64,000 nt of DNA from Lachnoclostridium phytofermentans (lineage in GTDB: Bacteria; Bacillota; Clostridia; Lachnospirales; Lachnospiraceae): positions 549,082-613,081 of the forward strand of contig NZ_JPOF01000007.1 in the NCBI RefSeq assembly GCF_000733755.1, written 5' to 3'. Of the stretch, positions 1 to 11,100 are shown in pieces. The position numbers and the translations under genes are program-made. The notes under the pieces are model-generated. The model saw only the letters and a program-made list of their open reading frames with translations. It did no database searches and was not told the DNA's origin. How positions within the stretch are numbered: position 1 is the first letter of the stretch; each line of letters begins with the position of its first letter.

Positions 1-1198
1 AACCATGCTTACCCAGAGCCTTGCGGTTTTAATGCCTTTTAATGTTCAGGAACTGAATGATGTCGGCGGTAATTACTATGGAATCAATCAGGTTTCTAAG
101 AATATTAATGTTGGTAATCGTAAGAAATTAATTAATGGTAATGGTTTTATATTCGGAGTACCTGGTTCGGGTAAGTCCTTCTTTGCAAAGCAGGAGATGG
201 GAAATGTATTACTCAATACAGATGATGACATTATTATCGTGGATCCTATGAATGAGTATTTTGATATTGCTCATACATTCAAAGGAGTTGTAGTTAATAT
301 GTCAACTTACACGGATAACTACGTAAATCCGCTTGATATGGATGTATGGAATTTGGATTTGAATGATACGAAAGGTTGGATTCGAGATAAAGGTGAATTT
401 ATGCTGGGGCTTTGTGAACAGTGTATGGGAGATACTTTAAATTCCAGACAGAAATCAATTATTGATCGATGTGTAAGAAAACTATATATCGATATTGCCA
501 AAGCGAAAGAAAAGTATATTCCTATTATGTCTGATTTCTATCAGGTGTTGCTTGAACAGCCAGAGGATGAAGCAAAGGATATTGCATTATCTCTTGAATT
601 ATTTGTAAATGGTTCCTTGAATATCTTTAATCACCAGACCAATGTAGATATTGAAAATCGTTTTATTGTATATGGTATTCGTGATTTGGGAGCAGAACTT
701 TCTCCAATTACCATGTTGGTTATGATGGAAAATATTCAAAATCGTATCATTGAAAATGCAAAGAATGGGAAAGCGACCTGGCTGTATCTGGATGAATTTC
801 ATGTTTTATTAAATCGTGAATATTCTGCTAAATATCTTCAAGGGTTGTGGAAGAAGGTAAGAAAACAGGGCGGATTATGTACTGGAATTACCCAGAACGT
901 AGTGGATTTGTTACAGAATTATGTGGCAACTACAATGCTTGCTAACTCAGAATTTGTTGCATTGCTAAAACAGGCTAATACAGATAGCTCTAAGTTAGCA
1001 GAAGTGATTGGAATCTCAGAAGCACAGCTTCGTTTTGTAACAAATACTTCAGCTGGCATGGGGTTAATTAAATGTGGTAGTGTGGTCATTCCTTTTGACA
1101 ACACAATAAGTAAGGATACAGAAATTTATAAGCTTTATAATACCAATATTCATGAGAAGATTGCTGAGGAGAAAGCGAAAAAGATGATGGTAGAATAG
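1..1198 (+). CDS. VirB4-like conjugation ATPase (C-terminal part, cut by window edge)
   Basis: The frame is open from the first base, so this is the C-terminal half of a longer protein; VirB4/TraE-type ATPases usually run about 800 residues and about 397 are visible. Numbering from the first visible Met, a Walker A motif GVPGSGKS lies at residues 51-58 and a Walker B-like stretch ending LYLDEFH near 258-266. The end is typical of VirB4 proteins, with ITQNVVDLL followed by a segment on residual nucleotides. Family knowledge: VirB4 sits at the inner face of the membrane and powers assembly and substrate transfer of the type IV secretion channel used in conjugation. The NlpC/P60 hydrolase and the large helicase downstream fit an ICE transfer module. 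Confidence in the family is high; the true start is outside the window. Confidence 0.88.
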   Translation, partial: TMLTQSLAVLMPFNVQELNDVGGNYYGINQVSKNINVGNRKKLINGNGFIFGVPGSGKSFFAKQEMGNVLLNTDDDIIIVDPMNEYFDIAHTFKGVVVNMSTYTDNYVNPLDMDVWNLDLNDTKGWIRDKGEFMLGLCEQCMGDTLNSRQKSIIDRCVRKLYIDIAKAKEKYIPIMSDFYQVLLEQPEDEAKDIALSLELFVNGSLNIFNHQTNVDIENRFIVYGIRDLGAELSPITMLVMMENIQNRIIENAKNGKATWLYLDEFHVLLNREYSAKYLQGLWKKVRKQGGLCTGITQNVVDLLQNYVATTMLANSEFVALLKQANTDSSKLAEVIGISEAQLRFVTNTSAGMGLIKCGSVVIPFDNTISKDTEIYKLYNTNIHEKIAEEKAKKMMVE

Positions 1199-1260
1199 AA
1201 TTGTTTACTAGTGCTTGTTATGGTAAAATTGGTTTAGATATCAAATCGTAGAAAAGAAAT

Positions 1261-1298
1261 TAACTATAATATGCCCAAATGGGGGTATATTATAGTTA
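1261..1298. promoter_or_regulatory. CsoR/CstR-like palindromic operator before the cupin gene
   Basis: Two 16-nt arms (1261-1276 and 1283-1298) pair with one G-T wobble around a 6-nt centre. The core reads ATGCCC AAATGG GGGTAT. Known operators of the CsoR/CstR/FrmR/RcnR repressor family share this kind of C-tract/G-tract core flanked by AT-rich arms. It ends 27 bp before the cupin start, and no long T-run follows, which argues against a terminator. The repressor gene itself is not in the window. Assignment to the family is inference. Confidence 0.5.
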
Positions 1299-1325
1299 AA
1301 GCTTAAATTAAAGGAGGATTAATCT

Positions 1326-1673
1326 ATGAACAAGTTTATTTTCAATGATTATTTTCATGAGCCACAGGGAAAAATCGCAAAGCGTATGCTTTTCAAAAGC
1401 GATAATGTAATTGCCTTCATTCTAAACATTGCAAAAGGGGAAATACTACCGGGACATACACATCTAGAATCAACCCTTTTTCTGCAAGTCATGGAGGGTA
1501 ATGCTAAGGTTGTCACTGATGGCAATGAAACTTCGTTACAGGTGGGCGAGTTAATGCAGGTTGATGGACAGGAAAGCTTGCAGGTTATAAACACCGGTGA
1601 AGATGTCTTACGACTTTACGTCACAATTTCACCAATGGGTTCGGATGCTTTTGCAACAGATGCAAATGTTTAA
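1326..1673 (+). CDS. Small cupin-domain protein
   Basis: A 115-residue single-domain protein with cupin motif 1 at residues 43-48 (GHTHLE) and the following FLQVMEGNAKV strand-turn-strand. The second cupin motif (GELMQVDG...QVIN) lacks the usual histidine, so only a partial metal site remains. Such stand-alone cupins bind metals or small ligands; the substrate cannot be told from sequence. The gene interrupts the usual run of ICE transfer genes, has a strong AGGAGG ribosome site and its own palindromic operator upstream, and is followed by a terminator, so it looks like a single-gene cargo unit. It could be an accessory or a stress-response protein. Confidence 0.75.
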   Translation: MNKFIFNDYFHEPQGKIAKRMLFKSDNVIAFILNIAKGEILPGHTHLESTLFLQVMEGNAKVVTDGNETSLQVGELMQVDGQESLQVINTGEDVLRLYVTISPMGSDAFATDANV

Positions 1674-1746
1674 TGACTTATCTTTATGCTTGCCATATAA
1701 AAAACTGTGATTTTGAACAGATGTAACGCAAACTAAATAGTAATTA

Positions 1747-1789
1747 AAATGCCATTATGGAGTTATTAACTCTATAGTGGCATTTTTTT
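1747..1789 (+). terminator. Rho-independent terminator after the cupin gene
   Basis: Arms 1747-1765 and 1767-1785 pair over 19 positions with two G-T wobbles, and the right arm runs into a T-tract at 1783-1789. The loop is formally one base, so the innermost pairs must open. It separates the cupin unit from the cell-wall hydrolase gene. Confidence 0.8.
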
Positions 1790-1799
1790 ATGAAAGAAG

Positions 1800-3737
1800 G
1801 TGAAAAATTTGAAGATTAAGAAAGTTGATGATAAACCAATGATCATCCATACCAAGGAAAAGACCAAAATTCATATGCATGAAAATCAAGATGCAAAGAT
1901 TAAAGGTCATAACGTATATACGGTGGATCATTCGCCAATGAGTAAGGGCAGCACAACAAAGCAGACCGAGTCAGTGAATCAAGGTAAGGAGTCATATCGC
2001 AAGAGTACCATTCATCAAAATAGATTACGTAACCTAAATCCAATTTATCAATACCGACAGAAGCGGAAAGATTCTAATCGTTCTGTAAAAATTAAGAATT
2101 CTACTATTAAGAACGCAGGATTAATTAGTGCTAGTACAACGGTGAATCAGCTAGAAGGTGGAGAAGAAATACGAAATAGTGCAATGATTGCTTCCACTAT
2201 AGCAAGACCAGTAACTGGTTCGGCTTCAAAAGGAGCAGCACTTTTTCGCAAGAAGGTTTTAGAAGAGCGCAAAGCTAAGATTAAGAAGGTGGAAGATGGA
2301 AAGAAACTTGGCAGGAAGAAGATTCGAGATACAGCTACTGGTTCAGCACGAAAGTTTGCTAAGGATTCTGCAAAGAAGGCATCCAAAGATTCTGCTAAAT
2401 TTGCGGCTAAAGAATTTGCTAAAGTTGGAGCAAAGGTGGCAGGAACCGCAGCAGGGACTGCGGCAACAGGTCCGGCAGGACCATTAATTGGATTGGAAGT
2501 GGGCGAAGCAGTTGGATTTAAGCTAGACAGAAATGATGTGAAACGAACAAATCGCAATAGAAAGTTAAAATTCTTTTTCGATAAGATGAAATCGGAGGAC
2601 AATCAGACAGATAGTTTTGCGAAACTTGTAAAAGATTTGATTTTTAAACAAGCATCTGTAGCAATTAAATACATTATCAAATATGTTGGAATTGCGTTGC
2701 TTATATTGTTTCTGCTAATTGCAGTTGCTGTGCTTCCCGTAATTCTAATAATTGCAATTATCTATAATTCACCCCTTGCTATATTTTTCCCGCCACTGGA
2801 AAGCGGAGACACGGTTATGTCTGTTACAAGCCAGTATGAAGCAGAATTCAATCGTGACGTAAATACGTTAGCAAGTAATCATACTGGATACGATGATGGA
2901 ATTGTCGTATATGTGGATTATGAAGGTATGTCGGCAAGCCCATCAAACTATTATGACATCATGGCGGTATACATGGTGAAATATGGGGTGGGTGATACTG
3001 CAACAATTATGAATACTACATCCAAAGCAAAGCTTAAATCAGTTTTTGATGATATGTGCAGTTATACTACAACATCTGAAACTGAAACAGTAGAAAATGA
3101 GGATGGAACGACAAGTTCAACAACGGTATTGCATGTGAATGTAACCTTGAAATCCTATAGAGATATGATTTCTATTTATAACTTTAATTCGGATGAAGTT
3201 GAGTTACTTGAAATTACAATGGATCCGGAAAATCTTGTGTTGATTGGATATACAGGTGGTACTGGTGGTGGAAGTGGAGGTGGCAATGCTGTTTCAGAAC
3301 TTTCACAGGCGGAGATTACTGCAATAGTCAGTGGAATTACAGATGCAAAAGCAAAGCAGACATGTACTTATGCACTTAACAAGGTTGGATATCCGTATAG
3401 TCAGGATTATCGTGACAGTGGAAACTATTATGATTGTTCTTCGCTGGCATATTATTCATGGAAGGCAGCAGGTATAGATATTAGCTATGGTGGAGCAACA
3501 ACAGCAGCAGCGGAAGGTCAAGGGCTGGATGAGGCTGGAAAGGAAGTTAGCTATGAAGAGATTCAGCCAGGTGATTTGATATTTTACAGTTATTGCAGTA
3601 ATGGGCGGTATAAGAATATCAGTCATGTAGCTATTTATGTAGGAAATGGTAAAGCAGTAGAAGCATTAAATGAAACGGTAGGCGTTATTTACCGTGATGT
3701 TAGCACAGGTAGTATTGTCATGATTGGAAGACCATAG
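1800..3737 (+). CDS. NlpC/P60 cell-wall hydrolase of the conjugation apparatus
   Basis: This 645-residue protein has a long basic, Lys/Ala-rich N-terminal cytoplasmic region (about 1-285), one membrane span around 290-322, an extracytoplasmic region of about 170 residues, a glycine-rich linker (GYTGGTGGGSGGG) and a C-terminal NlpC/P60 domain. The catalytic Cys is in YYDCSSLAYYSW (about residue 546) and the His in SHVAIYVGNG (about 609). Family members cleave peptide stems in peptidoglycan; in ICEs this locally opens the wall for the transfer channel. It matches the CD1108-type proteins of Tn1549-like elements in architecture. The GTG at 1800 is very close to its AGAAGG; a TTG at 1809 is better spaced and may be the real start. 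Confidence 0.87.
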   Translation: MKNLKIKKVDDKPMIIHTKEKTKIHMHENQDAKIKGHNVYTVDHSPMSKGSTTKQTESVNQGKESYRKSTIHQNRLRNLNPIYQYRQKRKDSNRSVKIKNSTIKNAGLISASTTVNQLEGGEEIRNSAMIASTIARPVTGSASKGAALFRKKVLEERKAKIKKVEDGKKLGRKKIRDTATGSARKFAKDSAKKASKDSAKFAAKEFAKVGAKVAGTAAGTAATGPAGPLIGLEVGEAVGFKLDRNDVKRTNRNRKLKFFFDKMKSEDNQTDSFAKLVKDLIFKQASVAIKYIIKYVGIALLILFLLIAVAVLPVILIIAIIYNSPLAIFFPPLESGDTVMSVTSQYEAEFNRDVNTLASNHTGYDDGIVVYVDYEGMSASPSNYYDIMAVYMVKYGVGDTATIMNTTSKAKLKSVFDDMCSYTTTSETETVENEDGTTSSTTVLHVNVTLKSYRDMISIYNFNSDEVELLEITMDPENLVLIGYTGGTGGGSGGGNAVSELSQAEITAIVSGITDAKAKQTCTYALNKVGYPYSQDYRDSGNYYDCSSLAYYSWKAAGIDISYGGATTAAAEGQGLDEAGKEVSYEEIQPGDLIFYSYCSNGRYKNISHVAIYVGNGKAVEALNETVGVIYRDVSTGSIVMIGRP

Positions 3738-3788
3738 TGTCATAACCAAATTACGAATGTGCAAGTAAATAAAATATGTATGAATAAC

Positions 3789-3814
3789 AGGGCAGAGCCA
3801 ATAGGTTTTGCCCT
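3789..3814 (+). terminator. Stable hairpin between hydrolase and next ICE gene
   Basis: Arms 3789-3799 and 3804-3814 form 11 pairs (two G-U) around an AATA loop. There is no clear T-run after it, and it ends about 10 bases before the GGAGG of the next gene. It may be a weak terminator or a hairpin that shapes translation of the downstream gene. Confidence 0.45.
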
Positions 3815-3835
3815 CTATTAGATTGGAGGCTATAT

Positions 3836-4747
3836 ATGGAACTAAACAATATGATATTAGTTACAGAGAACTGGAAGGGAAGAGAAACTAATTTTCTTCT
3901 AACAATTGAGGATTACAAAGAATCCGTAGTGTCAACGTTATATGCTTCACCATCAGAGACAGTGGATGCAATGATAGATTTATGTGAAAGTTGGAAAGAA
4001 CCCGAGCACTGGGCAGAATTATATTTCACTTCAAATAAATCAATATCTGCTCGCTACTGTAATGGAGAAGAACAACTTCGTAAATTTCTATATGGATACT
4101 TTAATGATCCAGACAATACCTGGGAATTCGATGATAAAAGATGCAGTGCAGCTAGTCTAGAGATTCTCAAAGGGATAGGAATAACAACGGATGGAAAAGG
4201 TTCAGGAATTCAATACACCTATGAAGCGGTAATAAAAACATTTGAACAGGGCGAAATTCTTCATAATTTTAATGGTTCAGATTATAGAGTGCTTGAGAAA
4301 CTGGCCGCAAGAAATCTGATGTTGATGAATGAGCGTAATGGTGAATTTATGGTTGCAATTGGTGTGGATTTTTATGTTCGACATCCTAAAGGCGATATGC
4401 CAAGTACCAATAACATGGTGTATGGAATTGAATGGAATCACGGCATTTATTATAGTCAAACACCATCAACAATAGATTTTAGAGAGATTAGAGATAAGTA
4501 TGGAGAAGTAAAAGAAGTGATTTCTTTACAGGATTTTAGAAATGAACTGGCGGATAAATTTCACTTTTATCGAAAGATCATAGATAGCTCTTTGCTTGAA
4601 ACAGCTGTAAAGGAAACAGCGCAAAACAGTATTTATGAAGTGTTTCAAACTGGTCGGGAGGAAGTCTTTCAGAAAAATCTGAATGCTGGTATGTATGACC
4701 GTAAATTCCTTGGAATACCAGAAACCAGTAGGGACATGGCAAGATAG
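3836..4747 (+). CDS. Hypothetical ICE protein (303 aa)
   Basis: I do not recognise this family. The protein is soluble and acidic with no signal peptide or membrane span. It contains short conserved-looking patches (ENWKGRETNF near the start, GIEWNHGIYYSQ in the middle) and a helical, mixed-charge C-terminus. A GGAGG site lies 7 bases before the ATG. It sits between the wall hydrolase and the large helicase, where Tn1549-type elements carry several small proteins of unknown role, so a part in conjugation is likely. It could equally be a regulator of transfer. Confidence 0.6.
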   Translation: MELNNMILVTENWKGRETNFLLTIEDYKESVVSTLYASPSETVDAMIDLCESWKEPEHWAELYFTSNKSISARYCNGEEQLRKFLYGYFNDPDNTWEFDDKRCSAASLEILKGIGITTDGKGSGIQYTYEAVIKTFEQGEILHNFNGSDYRVLEKLAARNLMLMNERNGEFMVAIGVDFYVRHPKGDMPSTNNMVYGIEWNHGIYYSQTPSTIDFREIRDKYGEVKEVISLQDFRNELADKFHFYRKIIDSSLLETAVKETAQNSIYEVFQTGREEVFQKNLNAGMYDRKFLGIPETSRDMAR

Positions 4748-4781
4748 ACAAACTAACAATAAGAAGATGGAGGATTTTAAT

Positions 4782-5153
4782 ATGAGTAAATTAGCAGGTA
4801 ATGATTTAATGAAGGATATGGAATTTTTAATAAATGAACTTCACAAGGAATGGGATAGAAGTGGAGCAACAAAGGCTACTGTAATCATTGGAATTGAAGA
4901 AGCAATAGAAGTTAATCAGGCTTTAGCAGCCAAGATTATGGAAAAGCAGGAACTGCTTGAAAAAAATGAACTGTCTTTTAAGCAAAGCATTGGTCTTTCT
5001 AGAGAAAATTATGTATTACTCAGATTGGTTAAGAAGATTAAAGCAAAGGAAGATAAGACAAATGACAAAGGTCTTGATATGGAGTTTTCTGTACCTCTTG
5101 ATAAGGAAGAATATAAACTTTTTAAGAGTATGTTTAGCCCTAAGCTTGTGTAG
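4782..5153 (+). CDS. Hypothetical ICE protein (123 aa)
   Basis: The frame is open further upstream, but the ATG at 4782 has a good ribosome site (GATGGAGG, 4766-4773) and avoids a long overlap with the gene before. The predicted product is a 123-residue helical, charged cytoplasmic protein with no cysteine or membrane segment; two regions (about 10-35 and 40-80) look like long amphipathic helices. No family recognised. It lies 34 bases after the previous gene and 32 before the helicase, so the three are probably cotranscribed. Confidence 0.6.
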   Translation: MSKLAGNDLMKDMEFLINELHKEWDRSGATKATVIIGIEEAIEVNQALAAKIMEKQELLEKNELSFKQSIGLSRENYVLLRLVKKIKAKEDKTNDKGLDMEFSVPLDKEEYKLFKSMFSPKLV

Positions 5154-5185
5154 TGATTTGAAAAACAATTAGGAAGGAGCAGTAT

Positions 5186-8100
5186 ATGAGAGTAGATAAT
5201 CAAGTGCAACAGCTTTATGATGTGATGATAAAAGATGTCACTACCAATGAAGGAAAATGGCGAGATGTATGTCATATGATTGGGCAGTTATATCGTTATG
5301 AGTTTGATAATATTCTTATGGTGTATGCACAACGTCCCCAAGCAACCTTAGTGGCTGATTTTGATACTTGGAAAAAGGTTGACCGTTTCGTGAAACAAGG
5401 AAGTAAAGGAATAGCAATATTTCCATCAAGAGCCTTGAAGCCATATATGAGACATGTATTTGATATATCAGATACGGGTGGAAGGAATAGGCAATTAACA
5501 TGGAATTTAGATGAGAATAATTTGTTGGATTACATGAATTATCTGGCATCAGAAGGACGTATCACTCAGCTTGAAGGCACAGAACAGGAATATTTGAAAG
5601 AACAGCTAAAACTCTTTACACAAACTGACGTTCGGAGTATAATAAAAGAGGAATTCGATGAACGAATGACAGAAATTATGCAACTAACAGGTAGTGTGAT
5701 TAAGGATTTTAATGATGAAACGCAAGAGCTTACTGTAGAACAGATGGTGTATAAAAGCATCATGTATGCAGTAGGAACAAGATGTGGGTTTGACTTATCC
5801 GGCGAAGAACAGGATTTTAGTCAGATTGTAAACTTTTCTGATGAAGAAGTGGTTTACCGCCTTGGTTCTCTTGTATGCGATGTCTCCTGTAGTGTTCTTA
5901 GAGAGTTTAGCAAAAATCTAAAAACAATTGAACGGCAGAAGGATATTTCTGCGGAAAGGAGAATAGCATATGGCAGAAGTGACATTAACGTACACGGAAG
6001 TGGACGGACTATTGTACCCGAATCTAGTATTACCACAGGAGGAAGAGAAAAACCTTCTGAATCTAGGCAAATATGGAATGATGGCACTGAATTATCTGAA
6101 GGAGAACGAAGTAAGCAGATACAAGACACTTTACCGCTTCGGGAAACTAGCACAGAAGATGCACGAAGTGGACGAGGAAGCGAACCAGTTGTTAGATACA
6201 CTGATGGAGAGTTACCTAAAGAAGAACAAACCAGTGGATCCCAATTCAACCATGGAGATGTGGAAGATAAGGGAACAGGCGAAGATGCAGGCAGAGGAAA
6301 TCGTACTAAGTCAGATAGTAATGCGTTTTCATTAGAAAATACATCTGAAGTTCCACTAGAAGAAGCACAAGATAATGAACTGAATAAAGAATTAGATGAA
6401 ATAAATTCATTAGGACAATCAAGGGAAGCCGAGTATCATCAGGCTTCCTTTTTTGACGTTTCAATGGAAAAAACATCAGCTTCTAAGTTCACATATATAC
6501 ATCCAAAGAAAGAACTTGTAGTACCACATGAATATATTGTTGATGTTGTAAAACGTGGCACTGGTTTTGAAGGCGGCAAGAAACGTGTTTGTGATATTTA
6601 TGAGAATGTGATGGAAGCATCGGAACGAACCAAACTAATAAAGAAGGAATATGGTCTTGGCGGTGCCGGATGGCCAATTGAGGGTTATGGTCTTCATGGT
6701 TATGATTCTTTCAAAGCCAATGGACTTCGCTTTCAATGGAAAGATACGGAAGGTGAGAAAGAAGGCTATGTTAGTTGGTCGTCAATAGAGAGTGAAATCG
6801 GTGTATTAATTCTAACTGGAGAGTATATACAAACACGAACAAGTATTGATGAAATATCCATGGATGGAGATAGAGAAGATCTCAATATTACTGAGGACGC
6901 CATTGAAATGTCAGATGCGGAACAAGTGCTTGATGATTTTTCAATACCAGATGAGCTTGATGAAATGCAAGGGATGTCTGATGAAGAACTTGCAGAGGAA
7001 GATCGGTTAGTTACAGAAGCTGAATATAGAGCGGAAATAGAAGCGGAAAATGAAGCATATGATGATTTACTGCATGGAGAAGTGATAGATGTAGATGGAA
7101 GTGTTATTAATTCTAGATCTGAATTTCCGGAGTCATTAAGACAAGTAGAATTAATGGATGGAGAACTTCGACAAGCTATTGAGATTTATGTTACGGAATG
7201 TTCTTCTATAAAACCATATCAGCCTTTTCTTAAAGTAATATATGAAAGTAACTTGTTGCCACCTGACAAGATTAGTTTTGTTACCAGAATAATCAACCAC
7301 AGTGGAAAAGAATACTCCCAAGCGTATTCTAATAATGCCTATGGATTGATTGAATACAATCAGAGCCAGATGGGTGTTATGGTTAATTATAAGGGAAGGG
7401 ATGGAGAACGGCATAAATCAGATGTGACTTTTGAACAGATTTATGAGGTTTGCGCATATCTAATTAAAGCTGGTAGTTTTGTGGAGAAAGAACAGGATGA
7501 TAGATTCAATCAGTTATGGAGTGATACACCATTTGATAAGAAAAATCCTATATATCAGGATTTTGAACGCAGATCAGCTTCATATAATGCACCAAAGCCA
7601 CAGAAACGTAATTTCCATTTTAATTTATGGGAAGTTGAAACTGGTGGGGCAAAGACTAGATACAAATGGAATATTGATGCAATTCATACGTTACGTGTAG
7701 TTGAGGAGGAAGGAAGACTTGCAACACCAAAAGAACAACAGGTAATGGCTAAGTTTGTTGGGTGGGGCGGTTTGGCTCAGGTATTTAACAAAGAAGACGA
7801 TGTGTGGAGTCATGAATTTATAGAACTTAGTAACCTGCTTTCAGAAGATGAATATATAGCTGCTAGAGCAACGGTTAATAATGCTTTTTATACAACACCT
7901 GCGATTGCAAGCTGTATGAATCAAGCTTTAATTAATTTTGGATTCCGAAATGGAAATGTTTTAGAACCCTCTATGGGAATCGGCAATTTCTTTGGAAGTC
8001 TACCCACACCATTGCAGGGATGTAATTTATATGGAGTCGAGGTAGATAGTATTTCAGGTAGAATTGCAAAGCAGTTATATCAAAATGCTAATATTAGCAT

Positions 8101-11100
8101 TAACGGCTTTGAAAAGACTACCTATCCTGACAACTTCTTTGATGTGGCAATTGGTAATGTACCTTTTGGTGACTATAAACTATATGATCCAAAGTATAAT
8201 AAGCATAATTTTCGTATTCATGATTATTTTCTCTCAAAAGCAATCGATCAGGTAAGACCCGGCGGTATTGTTGCATTCATTACGACGAAAGGAACACTTG
8301 ATAAAAGTAATCCTACTGTTAGAAAATATCTTGCAGAAAGAGCGGAACTCATCGGTGCTATTCGACTTCCTAATACAGCATTTCATGGTAATGCAGGTAC
8401 TGATGTTACAGCAGATATTCTTTTCCTTCAAAAGAGAGAAAGAACAATGTCTGTAGAACCGGATTGGGTGCATTTAGGTTATACGGAGAATGGGATTGCA
8501 ATAAATTCTTATTTCGTAGAGCATCCCGATATGATGCTTGGAGCAATGGAATACGATAACCGCATGTTTGGCGAGGGAAGTAAGTATACAGCCTGTGTTA
8601 ACCATGACGATAACTTTAATCTATATGAGGCGTTACAGCGTGCTGTGAAAAAACTTACTGCCACGATTCCAGAGTTAGAACTATTAGAAAATATGGATAA
8701 TCAACAGAAAGATATTATTCCGGCAAATCCCGAAGTTAGAAATTTCACTTATACCTTTATGGATGGGAAACTTTATTTCAGAGAAAATTCCCAGATGTAC
8801 CGTAAGGAGGTGAGTGTAAACATGGAAGAACGTATTAAGGCTATGGATAATATTCGAGCAGTAACCAGAGAATTAATAGAGATACAGACGCAGGGGTGCA
8901 GTGAGCAGGAATTAGCTGAAAAGCAGAAGGTCTTGAATGAAAGGTATGATGTATTCGCTAAGAAATACGGTTCTATTGCGGAAAGAGAAAATAGTAGAGC
9001 CTTTCGTAATGATGCGGATTATCCGCTACTTTGTTCCTTGGAGGTAGTTGATGAAGACGGAATTGCAAAGAAAGCAGATATGTTTTACAAACAGACGATT
9101 AAGCCGAAGGTGCAGATTGAAAGAGTAGAGACAGCGGTGGAAGCATTAAATGTTTCTATGAATGAATATGGAAGTGTAAATATTCCTTTTATGCTTAGTA
9201 TCTATCATCCAGATGTTTCAAAAGCGATGGCTGAACTTCCAGAAGGAAGCAGCTTATCAGAGCACGCAAGAGCAGAGCTTGAACGAGACATTATGATTGA
9301 AGAATTAAAAGGCATTATCTATCTAAATCCTATGGCTTACAATGAGAATAACTTGAATGTAGGGTGGGAGAGTGCTGATGAATATTTATCAGGTAATGTA
9401 AGGGATAAATTTCGAATAGCAAAAGCATTTGCAGAAAATGATCCGGAATTGTTTGGAGTAAATGCAAAAGCATTAGAACAGGTACAACCAGTTAATTTGG
9501 ATGCTTCTGAGATTGATGTAAGAATAGGAAGTACCTGGATTGAATCAGAGGATTACGAACAATTTATTTATGAACTGCTAAACACTCCAAGGAGAGCGAG
9601 GGCGGTCAGAAGCCAGTATTATAATTCTGGAATTCAGCTTCATTTGAACAAATATACAATGGAATGGTTTGTTGAGAATAAATCAATGGATAAGCATTCT
9701 GTGGCAGCTACCAAGACTTATGGTACTGGACGCATGGATGCTTATTCTATTTTTGAACAGACATTGAATCTTAAGACGGTAACAGTTAAGGATCGTGTAG
9801 AGGATGGGGATGGAAAATATCATTATGTTGTGAATAAGAATGAGACAATGCTTGCAAGGGAAAAACAGAATCAGATCAAAGAAGCATTTAAGGATTGGAT
9901 TTTTAAGGATCCTGAACGCCGAGCGAAGTATGTGGAATATTATAATGAAACATTTAATAACAGCAGACTTCGTGAATATGATGGTTCTCATTTGCAGTTT
10001 CCTGGTATGAATCCAGAGATTGTACTAAAACCACATCAGAGAAATGCAGTAGCAAGAATTTTAATGGGTGGAAATACCTTACTTGCGCATTGTGTTGGTG
10101 CTGGGAAGTCCTTTGAAATGATGGCAGCATGTATGGAACAAAAACGACTTGGACTTGCCAATAAGACAGTAATGGTGGTTCCAAAATCTCTAATAGGACA
10201 AACAGCCGGAGAGTTTTTAAGACTTTATCCGTCTGCTAATATTTTGGTAGCAACAGAACGGGACTTTGAGAAGAGTAAGAGAAAGCAGTTTATCTCAAGA
10301 ATAGCAACAGGAGATTATGATTGTATTATTATGTCTCATTCTCAGTTTGAGAAGGTGCCAATTTCAGCGGAACGGAAAGAGCGTATGATAAATGAGCAGA
10401 TAGAAGAGATGTCGTATGCAATTGAGGATGCAAAGCGAGCAAATAGTGAGAGATGGACTGTGAAACAGATGGAATCCATGAAGAAGAAATTAGAAGAGCA
10501 GCTACGAACTCTTACTGATGAAAGCAGAAAAGATGACTTGATTACATTTGAAGAGTTAGGAATCGATTCCATCATGGTGGATGAGGCACATGGGTATAAG
10601 AACCTTGCTATTTTTTCTAAGATGAACAATGTATCTGGCATTTCAAGTTCTGGCGCTAAGAAATCTACGGACATGCAGCTTAAATGTCAGTACATTAGTG
10701 AAATCAGTGATGGCAGGGGCGTCGTGTTTGCAACAGGAACTCCAATTAGTAATACAATGTGCGAAATGTATGTTATGCAATCATATTTGCAAAAGAATGC
10801 TTTAGAGAGAATGGGTATTTATCATTTTGATTCCTGGGCATCAAACTTTGGAGAGGTAACAACTGCGTTGGAGCTTACTGTTGAAGGAAGCGGGTTCCGG
10901 TTTAAAAGTCGTTTTAATAAGTTCACGAATTTACCAGAGCTTATGAATATTTTTAGAGAAGTAGCAGATGTGCAGACCGCAGATATGCTTGATTTAGAGG
11001 TACCAAAACTTCGAGATGAAAAGTATACCATTGTTGAGAGTGAACCGGATTGTTACGTAAAGCAGGTGATGGAAAATTTCGTGGTAAGAGCAGAGCGTAT

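Noticed and set aside
2147..2602. A 151-codon minus-strand open frame, Ala/Ser/Phe-rich
   Set aside because: It is the complement of the Lys/Ala-rich part of the wall hydrolase; no ribosome site and biased composition explain it.
5854..6249. A 131-codon minus-strand open frame under the helicase/tnpV overlap
   Set aside because: No start signal and no family pattern; the two plus-strand frames keep stops rare on the other strand.
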